From assembly GCF_017829975.1 (NCBI RefSeq), contig NZ_JAEEGA010000011.1, positions 62,001 to 126,000 on the forward strand: a stretch of DNA of 64,000 nt, read 5' to 3'. The DNA is from Vagococcus allomyrinae (lineage in GTDB: Bacteria > Bacillota > Bacilli > Lactobacillales > Vagococcaceae). The translations under genes and the position numbers were made by a program. Positions 9,026 to 16,421 of the stretch are shown here, piece by piece. The notes beneath the pieces were generated by a model. The model ran no database searches. It was not told where the DNA came from and was given only the letters and a program-made list of their open reading frames with translations. Position 1 is the stretch's first letter. The number at the start of each line of letters is the position of its first letter.

Positions 9026-10045
9026 ATGATGAAAACATCTATTTTCCAAGGAAAAAGTTTTATTGCTGAAAAGGACTTTTCCCAAGCAGAGCTTCAATAC
9101 TTAATCGACTTTTCAGCTCATTTGAAAGCATTAAAAAAAGCAGGCATCTCCCATCGTTACCTTGAAGGCAAGAACATCGCCTTACTTTTTGAAAAAAATT
9201 CAACCCGCACACGGGCGGCCTTTACGACAGCAGCCATTGATTTAGGCGCCCATCCAGAATTTTTAGGTCAAAATGACATTCAACTTGGAAAAAAAGAATC
9301 GGTGGAAGACACGGCGAAAGTTTTAGGTAGCATGTTCGACGGCATCGAATTTCGCGGGTTCAGTCAAAAGACAGTAGAAAGCCTAGCAAAGCATGCCGGC
9401 GTTCCTGTTTGGAATGGTCTAACCGATGAATGGCATCCCACACAAATGATTGCGGATTTTCTAACCGTTCAAGAAACCTTTGGCTATTTAAAAGGGCTGA
9501 ATGTGGTTTATGTCGGCGATGGGCGCAATAATGTGGCCAATTCACTATTAGTGACAGGTGCTATTCTCGGGGTCAATATGCGCATTGTCACTCCCCACTC
9601 CCTTTTCCCTGAGGAATCCCTTGTGACATTAGCCCAAACCTACGCCAATGAATCTGGCGCGACGATTCAGATTACTGATGACGTCCCAGAAGGTGTTAAA
9701 GATGCCGACGTGCTTTATACCGATGTCTGGGTATCGATGGGTGAGGAAGATAAATTCGCGGAGCGAATTGACCTGCTAGCGCCTTATCAAATCAACCGGA
9801 CAATGCTTGAACTAACGAGCAATAAACAGGTGATTGTCCTCCATTGCTTACCAGCTTTTCACGATACCGAAACTGAATATGGTCGAGAGATTGCCGAACG
9901 GTTTAATATTAGTGAAATGGAGATTACCGATGAGGTCTTTCGCAGTCACCATGGTCGTCAATTTGAGCAGGCAGAAAATCGGATGCATTCAATCAAAGCG
10001 ATCATGGCAGCGACCTTAGGCAATCTTTTCATTCCACGTGCTTAG
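9026..10045 (+). CDS. arcB: Ornithine carbamoyltransferase, catabolic
   Basis: Phosphorolyses citrulline to ornithine and carbamoyl phosphate in the catabolic direction. 339 residues. The carbamoyl-phosphate site STRTR (~58-62), [11 protein letters not shown] (~138), the ornithine loop [10 protein letters not shown] (~237) and HCLPAFHD (~275) are all present. The SMG loop fits ornithine rather than putrescine carbamoyltransferase. AAAGGA precedes tandem ATGs at 9026 and 9029. It lies 25 bp after the antiporter and 12 bp before the carbamate kinase gene. Context makes it catabolic; anabolic ArgF cannot be strictly excluded. Confidence 0.93.
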   Translation: MMKTSIFQGKSFIAEKDFSQAELQYLIDFSAHLKALKKAGISHRYLEGKNIALLFEKNSTRTRAAFTTAAIDLGAHPEFLGQNDIQLGKKESVEDTAKVLGSMFDGIEFRGFSQKTVESLAKHAGVPVWNGLTDEWHPTQMIADFLTVQETFGYLKGLNVVYVGDGRNNVANSLLVTGAILGVNMRIVTPHSLFPEESLVTLAQTYANESGATIQITDDVPEGVKDADVLYTDVWVSMGEEDKFAERIDLLAPYQINRTMLELTSNKQVIVLHCLPAFHDTETEYGREIAERFNISEMEITDEVFRSHHGRQFEQAENRMHSIKAIMAATLGNLFIPRA

Positions 10046-10057
10046 AAAGGACCTCTC

Positions 10058-11002
10058 ATGAAAAAAGAAAAAGTAGTCGTGGCACTTGGCGGCAATGCGA
10101 TCTTATCCACAGAAGCAACCGCTAGGGCCCAACAAGCAGCCTTAAGGGAGACAGCTGAACAATTGATAGCCTTCGTCGAAAAAGACGTTGATTTGATTAT
10201 CTCTCACGGTAACGGCCCTCAAGTCGGCAATTTATTATTGCAACAAGCAGCGGCAGACAGCGTTAAAAACCCTGCCATGCCTCTTGACACCTGCGTTGGC
10301 ATGACTCAAGGGTCAATTGGTTATTGGTTACAACAAGCCCTTTACAACGCATTAGAACCACTAAAAAGCAATAAACAGGTGGTCACATTAATCACCCAAG
10401 TCGTGGTTGACCAAAAGGATCCTTCTTTCCAACAACCAACGAAACCGATTGGTCCATTTTATACTGAGAAAGAAGCTCAAGATATCATGGCAACTTCAAG
10501 CAATCTCATGGTGGAGGATGCGGGACGTGGATGGCGCAAAGTTGTGCCCTCTCCTAAACCGCTAGCCATTGTGGAAGCACAAACGATCAATCAATTGGTA
10601 AGTCAGGGAACGATTGTCATTGCAGCCGGTGGTGGTGGCATTCCAGTTATTAAAACAAAGGGCGGTTATCGCGGATGTGAAGCTGTTATCGACAAAGATT
10701 TGGCTTCAGAAAAATTAGCTGAACTGGTAGAAGCGGACACGATGATTTTTTTAACCGGCGTCAATCATGTCTGCCTCAATTTTAACACCCCTGCTGAGAT
10801 TGCCTTAGGGACCGTCACCGTCTCACAAATCAAAGGCTATCTAAATGACGGACAGTTCGCTGCTGGCAGCATGTTGCCTAAAGTCGAAGCCGCCATTGCC
10901 TTTGTTGAGTCCCATCCTGCTGGTAAGGCCATCATCAGTTCTTTAGCGAATATCCATGATGTTATTCGTAACGGTAGCGGAACTATTATTGTTGCCGATT
11001 AA
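10058..11002 (+). CDS. arcC: Carbamate kinase
   Basis: Transfers phosphate from carbamoyl phosphate to ADP, the ATP-yielding last step of citrulline catabolism. 314 residues. The amino acid kinase fold is visible as [10 protein letters not shown] at the N terminus, [13 protein letters not shown] (~47-59), [18 protein letters not shown] (~75-92) and the C-terminal [10 protein letters not shown]. It is the last gene of the unit; a strong terminator follows 16 bp later. RBS AAAGGA. Confidence 0.95.
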   Translation: MKKEKVVVALGGNAILSTEATARAQQAALRETAEQLIAFVEKDVDLIISHGNGPQVGNLLLQQAAADSVKNPAMPLDTCVGMTQGSIGYWLQQALYNALEPLKSNKQVVTLITQVVVDQKDPSFQQPTKPIGPFYTEKEAQDIMATSSNLMVEDAGRGWRKVVPSPKPLAIVEAQTINQLVSQGTIVIAAGGGGIPVIKTKGGYRGCEAVIDKDLASEKLAELVEADTMIFLTGVNHVCLNFNTPAEIALGTVTVSQIKGYLNDGQFAAGSMLPKVEAAIAFVESHPAGKAIISSLANIHDVIRNGSGTIIVAD

Positions 11003-11017
11003 TCTCCATTAGCTCTT

Positions 11018-11057
11018 AAAGTGAGAAGTCTTGATCACCATGACCTCTCACTTTTTT
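11018..11057 (+). terminator. Terminator of the ddaH-arcBC unit
   Basis: AAAGTGAGAAGTC and GACCTCTCACTTT form a 13-bp stem with one mismatch, followed by TTT. Confidence 0.85.
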
Positions 11058-11250
11058 CGTGCAGCCGCCCCTTCTCCCAACATTAACATTCCCGCAATTT
11101 TCCCTCTGATTTGTTTTACTTCCACCCCTATTATAGGGTATAGTAAAGAGGCGAAATAAAGTGATGGTTGACCAGTCTTGTCACCCACACTAAGAAGAAT
11201 TCATGACTTACGAACAAAAGAAAAGTCATTGGATAAAAGGAGAGAATCAA

Positions 11251-12441
11251 TTGGAAAGAACCGTAGGAACAACTGTCCGTGGTCTTCGCGGCCCAATTAT
11301 TAACCAGGGAGATAAATTAGAGGAAATCATCGTTGAGACTGTCTTAAATGCAGCCAAAGCGGAATCATTTAAGATTGAAGATCAAGATATTGTCACTATT
11401 ACTGAATCAATCGTTGCCCGAGCTCAAGGAAATTATGCGACAGTCGACCATATTGCCACTGATGTGCAGGCTAAATTCGGTGATGATACTGTGGGGATTA
11501 TTTTCCCAATTCTCAGTCGTAATCGTTTTTCAATCTGTTTACGGGGGATGGCTCGTGGCTTAAAAAAAGTCGTCTTAATGTTGAGCTACCCTTCTGATGA
11601 AGTTGGCAACCACTTGGTCGATATTGATGAGTTAGATGAAAAAGGGGTCAATCCTTGGACCGATGTCTTAACAGAGGCTGAGTTTCGTGAACATTTTGGG
11701 TATAAAAAACACACATTTACAGGTGTTGATTACATTGATTACTACAAATCATTAATCGAAGCAGAAGGCGCAACCTGTGAAGTTATTTTTTCCAACAACG
11801 CTAAAACTATTTTAGACTACACAAAAAATGTCTTAACTTGTGATATTCATACCCGCTTCCGCACTAAGCGAACGTTAGTGGCTAATGGGGCAGAGAAGGT
11901 TTATTCCATGGATGATATTTTGAGTCAATCCATTGATGGCAGTGGCTTTAATGAAGCTTATGGCTTACTAGGTTCCAATAAATCAACGGAAGACAGCATC
12001 AAACTATTTCCAAATAACTGTCAGCCTTTAGTCGATGGTATTCAAGCTAAACTTAAGGAGCTGACTGGCAAAGAGGTAGAAGTTATGGTCTACGGTGATG
12101 GGGCCTTTAAAGATCCTGTTGGTAAAATTTGGGAACTGGCTGATCCTGTTGTTTCCCCAGCTTTCACAGTAGGGCTTGAAGGCACGCCTAATGAAGTTAA
12201 ATTGAAGTATTTAGCGGATAATAACTTTGCTGATTTGCGTGGTGATGAATTAAAACAAGCCATCTCCGACTACATCATAAACAAAGACGAAGACTTAGTT
12301 GGTGCAATGGAAGCGCAAGGAACAACGCCTCGTCGCCTAACTGATTTAATCGGTTCACTCTCTGATTTAACTTCTGGTAGTGGTGATAAAGGAACACCCT
12401 TTGTCTACATCAAGGGCTATTTTGATAACTACACGAAATAA
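11251..12441 (+). CDS. Coenzyme F420-0:L-glutamate ligase (CofE/FbiB) family protein
   Basis: About 396 residues. The start region ERTVGTTVRGLRGPIINQGD and the block RAQGNYATVDHIATDV are characteristic of the Firmicutes branch of the CofE-like gamma-glutamyl ligase family. The best start is TTG at 11251, with AAAGGAGA seven bases ahead; an ATG at 11203 would add 16 poorly conserved residues and has a weaker AAGAAG. Lactic acid bacteria are not known to make F420, so the real acceptor for glutamylation is unknown. It stands alone between terminators, with no F420-biosynthesis neighbours. Confidence 0.7.
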   Translation: MERTVGTTVRGLRGPIINQGDKLEEIIVETVLNAAKAESFKIEDQDIVTITESIVARAQGNYATVDHIATDVQAKFGDDTVGIIFPILSRNRFSICLRGMARGLKKVVLMLSYPSDEVGNHLVDIDELDEKGVNPWTDVLTEAEFREHFGYKKHTFTGVDYIDYYKSLIEAEGATCEVIFSNNAKTILDYTKNVLTCDIHTRFRTKRTLVANGAEKVYSMDDILSQSIDGSGFNEAYGLLGSNKSTEDSIKLFPNNCQPLVDGIQAKLKELTGKEVEVMVYGDGAFKDPVGKIWELADPVVSPAFTVGLEGTPNEVKLKYLADNNFADLRGDELKQAISDYIINKDEDLVGAMEAQGTTPRRLTDLIGSLSDLTSGSGDKGTPFVYIKGYFDNYTK

Positions 12442-12444
12442 TAA

Positions 12445-12482
12445 AACCCTCCTCACTTTAATTAAGTGGGGAGGATTTTTTT
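12445..12482 (+). terminator. Terminator after the CofE-like gene
   Basis: AACCCTCCTCACTT paired with AAGTGGGGAGGATT across a 4-nt loop, followed by TTTTTT. Confidence 0.9.
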
Positions 12483-12520
12483 GGGGGTCTTCTCAACCAA
12501 CCTATCGTCTAGTGCAACTC

Positions 12521-13687
12521 TCACAATAGGTAAGTGTGATCAAAGGTGATTTTGACTTTATAATTACCAATTTTTTCCAAAGTTTTCCTTTGGATCTCGT
12601 CAGTAATTTCCTTTTCTGAGAGTTTAAATTTTGCTGGTACCACTAAATCAAAGAGGATCATTTCATCCTCACCATGCTTCAGCGTTCGAATATCATGAAC
12701 TTTAAGCTCTGCTTCAATCGATTTCACCATCTTTTTGATTTCTTGATGAATCAATTGTTGAGTCTGATCGTATAAGTTAACTGGGTCAATATGGCAGACT
12801 AAATCAACACCTAGTTGTTTTCTAAATTTGTATTCAATTTCATCGATTCGTTCATGAGCCATGGTTAAATTCCAACGATCGTCGATTTCAATATGGACTG
12901 AAGCAAATGTTTTATTGGGACCATACTGATGAATCAGAAGATCGTGATACCCTACAATCTCCGGCACAGCCGATAAATAGTCCTTCATTAAGTCAATTTG
13001 CCCTTGATCTGGCCGCAATCCCATCAATTCGTCAATAAATTCCCGAATCAACTGAAGCCCGCTATAAATAATGTAGCAGGCAATCAACAATCCCACATAA
13101 CCATCAATTCGCAAGCCGGTCGCGCCTTCAATCCCTGCTGAAACCAAGACTGTTATGGTTGTATACACATCATTAAAGCTGTCTTTTGAGGCAGCCACTA
13201 AGGTATTAGAATTAATTTTTTTGGACACGCGCTGATAAAAGACACCTTGCCAGACTTTAATTAAAATGGATAAGACTAAAATAATTAAGACAATCGGGGT
13301 TACACTGACACTTTGAGGTTCTCTAATGCGCTCAATTGAGGTCGAAAAAAATTGAAAGCCCACGAACGTAATTAGGACAGAGACCATCATGCCGCTAATA
13401 TATTCAAAACGTTCGTGGCCATATGGGTGTTCCTTGTCTGCTGGCTTGCCTGATATATAAAAGCCGACAAGGGTTAAGATTGAAGAAACGGTATCTGACA
13501 GATTATTCATGGCGTCAGCCATAATGGACACACTTCCTGACAGAATCCCTATTAGTAATTTACTGACAAATAATAACAGATTTGAAACTAAGCCTACTTT
13601 CCCTGCAAAGGAACCAAAAGCCGATCTCAAATCTGTCTTTTTTTTCTGTTGTGATGTTTCAAACCTGTTAATCAAAAAATTTATCAT
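12521..13687 (-). CDS. Cation diffusion facilitator family metal exporter, manganese type (MntE-like)
   Basis: 388-residue CDF exporter with six predicted membrane helices (~28-225) and a cytoplasmic C-terminal domain (~230-385). The transport-site residues read NNLSD in TM2 (MADAMNNLSDTVSS) and DSFND in TM5. This N-D/D-D set is associated with Mn(II)-exporting CDFs such as streptococcal MntE, unlike the H-D set of zinc exporters. The HPYGHERFEY loop between TM2 and TM3 is the family hallmark. Single gene; the RBS is weak (AGGGAT). The manganese assignment is inferred from the site residues. Confidence 0.82.
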   Translation of the reverse strand: MINFLINRFETSQQKKKTDLRSAFGSFAGKVGLVSNLLLFVSKLLIGILSGSVSIMADAMNNLSDTVSSILTLVGFYISGKPADKEHPYGHERFEYISGMMVSVLITFVGFQFFSTSIERIREPQSVSVTPIVLIILVLSILIKVWQGVFYQRVSKKINSNTLVAASKDSFNDVYTTITVLVSAGIEGATGLRIDGYVGLLIACYIIYSGLQLIREFIDELMGLRPDQGQIDLMKDYLSAVPEIVGYHDLLIHQYGPNKTFASVHIEIDDRWNLTMAHERIDEIEYKFRKQLGVDLVCHIDPVNLYDQTQQLIHQEIKKMVKSIEAELKVHDIRTLKHGEDEMILFDLVVPAKFKLSEKEITDEIQRKTLEKIGNYKVKITFDHTYLL

Positions 13688-13864
13688 CCATTATCCCTAC
13701 TAACTTTTTAGAGTATAAATGCTACTATATGATTTTGAGAGAGATTTGTACAGTCCAAGGACTCTTTTTTTAGCGACTTCTTATTATTTAGAAAACCCCA
13801 ATCCAGTTAATCCTTCCGCCTTTTTTTATTGTTAGGAGCCCCTGAAACAGCAAGTCCCCCATGG

Positions 13865-15028
13865 CTATTTAATCCCCACAGGTTTCGTCAACAGTCTGAC
13901 CCGTCTCACTGGCACTAATTCCGTCATCTCAACCAATGCTTTTTCAATCTTCTCCTGATTAATCGTGTCCAAGTCAATCATGGTATAGACATTGCCATTT
14001 TTTCGATTGCTGCTCATATCACCAATTTCTAACTCGTACTGGGCTAATATTGCCACGATTTCAGCCCAGATGCCTTTGCTATCTTGGTAAAAAAGCGTCA
14101 AGCGATAGGGAGCTTGAAAAAGTAAGCGAGCATTGGGATAATTCACTGAGTCACGAACTGTGCCATACAATAAGAAATTGCGTAAATGACGACTGGCCAT
14201 TTGTTCACCATCTTTAATCGCTTCATGAGTATTGCCACCAATATGGGGCAACATGATAATCTTGTCATGACCAATAAATTCTGCTTGAGGGAAATCGGTG
14301 ATATACTGGGCAATCTTTCCCTGATCAATGGCCGCTAGTAGGGCTTGATTGTCCACAATCTGATCTCGACCAAAATTGAGCAAACAAGTTCCGCTCTTCA
14401 TTAAGTTAAAGGCCTTATCATTTAACAAGTGGTTGGTTTCAGCTGTCAGTGGCAATAAGATCACAATAAAATCCGACTGTTTTAAGAGTTCTGTTAAAGC
14501 AACTTGAGTTAAAAAAGAGAGATCATGGGGGCTTCTGGCGTACCCTAACACGTCCATCCCCAACTCATAACAGATCCGCCCCACTTGTTTGCCAATTGAT
14601 CCCAGACCTAATATACCCACGGTTTTCCCTTGTAGTTCATGACCGATTAACTTTTCTCGGATAGCCTCTGATTCGGCTAAAATATGGGAGCCTCTTAGTT
14701 CCTTCACTTGTTTGACAGCTGTAAAAATTGGCCTCACGGCTATTAATAAACTGGCCACCACCAACTCTTTCACCGCGTTGGCGTTAGTTCCCGGTGTATT
14801 TAAGACAACTGTCCCGTTTTCGGTACATTTTTCAACGTTGATAGTATTGACCCCTACACCTACTCGTGATATAGCCAATAAGTCACGAGTAATCTGCTGA
14901 TCCGCAACGATTGAACTGCGAACCATCATGCCGTTGGGGCGCTCTGTTTGTTCTATAAAATAACTATCTTGAGACAACGCTCTGGTTGATTCTGGGGTAA
15001 AATTATCCATTAGTTGAATCTTATACAT
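13865..15028 (-). CDS. serA: D-3-phosphoglycerate dehydrogenase with ACT domain
   Basis: First enzyme of serine synthesis (3-phosphoglycerate to phosphohydroxypyruvate, NAD-dependent). 387 residues: D-isomer 2-hydroxyacid dehydrogenase fold with the NAD motif GILGLGSIGKQVGR (~135-148), catalytic region VGVGVNTINVEKCTENG (~56) and LPHIGGNTHEA (~255), then a C-terminal ACT-like domain (~315-385) for serine feedback. RBS AAAGGAGG before ATG 15028. Monocistronic here, with no serC beside it. Short form of SerA, as in many Firmicutes. Confidence 0.9.
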   Translation of the reverse strand: MYKIQLMDNFTPESTRALSQDSYFIEQTERPNGMMVRSSIVADQQITRDLLAISRVGVGVNTINVEKCTENGTVVLNTPGTNANAVKELVVASLLIAVRPIFTAVKQVKELRGSHILAESEAIREKLIGHELQGKTVGILGLGSIGKQVGRICYELGMDVLGYARSPHDLSFLTQVALTELLKQSDFIVILLPLTAETNHLLNDKAFNLMKSGTCLLNFGRDQIVDNQALLAAIDQGKIAQYITDFPQAEFIGHDKIIMLPHIGGNTHEAIKDGEQMASRHLRNFLLYGTVRDSVNYPNARLLFQAPYRLTLFYQDSKGIWAEIVAILAQYELEIGDMSSNRKNGNVYTMIDLDTINQEKIEKALVEMTELVPVRRVRLLTKPVGIK

Positions 15029-15155
15029 GATAGACGCCCTCCTTTAGTCACTACAATAAGTATCCCACTTATCACAAAAAATGAAAAGAATCTTACTCTT
15101 TGCCAAACATAACAAAATCAATTACACTAAAGAAAATAAGTTGGGAGGGATTTTT

Positions 15156-15785
15156 ATGCATCTGGAAACAACTCATTTATTTCCCGACAAACCGGTCATC
15201 GGCCGAAATAGTCAAGTTCAAAGGACGACCTTTGGTAGTTATGTCGAATTAGGTGAAAGTAATTTTGTTGACCATGCCACGATCGGCGACTATAGCTATA
15301 CAGGTCAATTTTGTTTTATTCAAAATACGAAAATTTCTCAGTTTGTCAGTATTGCGGCCATGGTGCGAATCGGGCCAACCAATCACCCTTATGACCGCCC
15401 TTCACAACACATGTTTGCTTATAATGGAACTGGCTATGGCTTTCCAAATAAAGACCAATCTTATTTGGAAACTCGCCAACATAACTGGGCCATCATCGGA
15501 CCAGATGTCTGGATTGGGCATGGAGCGATTATTCAAGCTGGCATTACCGTCGGTACAGGGGCTGTCATCGGTGCAGGAGCCGTTGTCACCAAAGATGTGG
15601 CACCTTATACCATTGTGGGCGGCGTGCCTGCTAAGGTCCTGAAAGATCGGTTTCCTGATCCGTTAAAAGAACAGCTACTAGCTATCGCCTGGTGGGAATG
15701 GGACCGTTCAACATTAGAAACCCGTCATCCAGATTTTTCATTACCGATTGAAGAATTTGTCGCCAAATGGCAGCCATCAGCGTAA
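15156..15785 (+). CDS. Left-handed beta-helix (hexapeptide) acetyltransferase, XAT/CatB type
   Basis: 209 residues beginning MHLETTHLFPDKPVIG. The start is ATG at 15156 behind GGGAGGGA; the longer frame from 15081 adds a basic stretch without an RBS. The hexapeptide repeat region runs to about residue 165. ITVGTGAVIGAGAVVTKDVAPYTIVGGVPAKVL is the classical end of the helix, and SIAAMVRIGPTNHPYDRPSQHMF supplies the active-site His loop. Transfers acetyl from acetyl-CoA to an unknown hydroxyl acceptor. Streptogramin and chloramphenicol XATs share the fold, but the substrate cannot be assigned. Confidence 0.8.
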   Translation: MHLETTHLFPDKPVIGRNSQVQRTTFGSYVELGESNFVDHATIGDYSYTGQFCFIQNTKISQFVSIAAMVRIGPTNHPYDRPSQHMFAYNGTGYGFPNKDQSYLETRQHNWAIIGPDVWIGHGAIIQAGITVGTGAVIGAGAVVTKDVAPYTIVGGVPAKVLKDRFPDPLKEQLLAIAWWEWDRSTLETRHPDFSLPIEEFVAKWQPSA

Positions 15786-15801
15786 ATTTTTTTAGCAAAG
15801 C

Positions 15802-15840
15802 AAAAAGACTAACTAGCCTTATCTCGCTAGTTAGTCTTTT
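15802..15840. terminator. Bidirectional terminator
   Basis: AAAAGACTAACTAGC and GCTAGTTAGTCTTTT form a perfect 15-bp stem with an 8-nt loop. It serves the converging acetyltransferase (+) and recombinase-like (-) genes. Confidence 0.9.
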
Positions 15841-15841
15841 A

Positions 15842-16366
15842 TTATTTGGCTTCTTTTTCCATCATTAAATACTTGTGGACCGTTCCAATTGAGACCTCAC
15901 AGAGTGCCGCAACCTCTCGAATACTTCGCCCTTGCTTATTGTACAAAAAGTAAATTTGCTTGACAATTGACTGATCGATGGTCGGGCGACCAATCGCTTT
16001 ACCATTTCTTCTAGCAGTTGACACCGCTTCTTGCGTTCGACGAGACAACACAGCTTTTTCTAAAACGGCAATATCAAACAAACTCTTAATAAAAGTATCG
16101 TCATCTAACGTCGGTAATAATTGGCGTTCAACAAAGGAAACTTTCGTTTCATGTTCAATGACCTTTGTCAGAAAAGGCAGTAATTGCACGATTTGCATTC
16201 TTAAATCCTCGATACTATAGAAGATGATTTCTTGTTGAGAATGGTCATTAACTAGCGTTAATAACTGCTCGGCAATTGGTGTGGTCTTTGTTTCAAGCAT
16301 TACAATATCGCAGAAACTAGCCATTTGAGATGCCTTCCCTGCATTTCTAATAAATCCTATTTTCAT
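15842..16366 (-). CDS. Serine-recombinase-like DNA-binding protein lacking catalytic residues
   Basis: 174 residues. The C-terminal part is a resolvase-type E-helix and HTH_7 (VLSRRTQEAVSTARRNGKAIGRPT, then IREVAALCEVSIGTVHKYL). The N-terminal part keeps resolvase length and GFIR but has Asn/Ala in place of the nucleophile Ser of YxRVS, and EDLRMQ where DRLxR is expected. It should bind DNA but not recombine it, perhaps as a regulator. It is the last gene of the WxL cluster, separated from the lectin gene by a hairpin. A clear paralogue lies at 25214-25738, beyond the cluster. RBS AAAGGAG at ATG 16366. Confidence 0.75.
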   Translation of the reverse strand: MKIGFIRNAGKASQMASFCDIVMLETKTTPIAEQLLTLVNDHSQQEIIFYSIEDLRMQIVQLLPFLTKVIEHETKVSFVERQLLPTLDDDTFIKSLFDIAVLEKAVLSRRTQEAVSTARRNGKAIGRPTIDQSIVKQIYFLYNKQGRSIREVAALCEVSIGTVHKYLMMEKEAK

Positions 16367-16382
16367 CCGATATTCTCCTTTC

Positions 16383-16413
16383 GGCGAGAGTCACATCTAT
16401 TCCCCCTCTCGCC
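16383..16413 (-). terminator. Hairpin between the lectin-WxL and recombinase-like genes
   Basis: GGCGAGAG/CTCTCGCC 8-bp perfect stem with a 15-nt loop and no clear T tail. Likely a processing or weak termination site. Confidence 0.5.
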
Positions 16414-16421
16414 AGTTTTAC

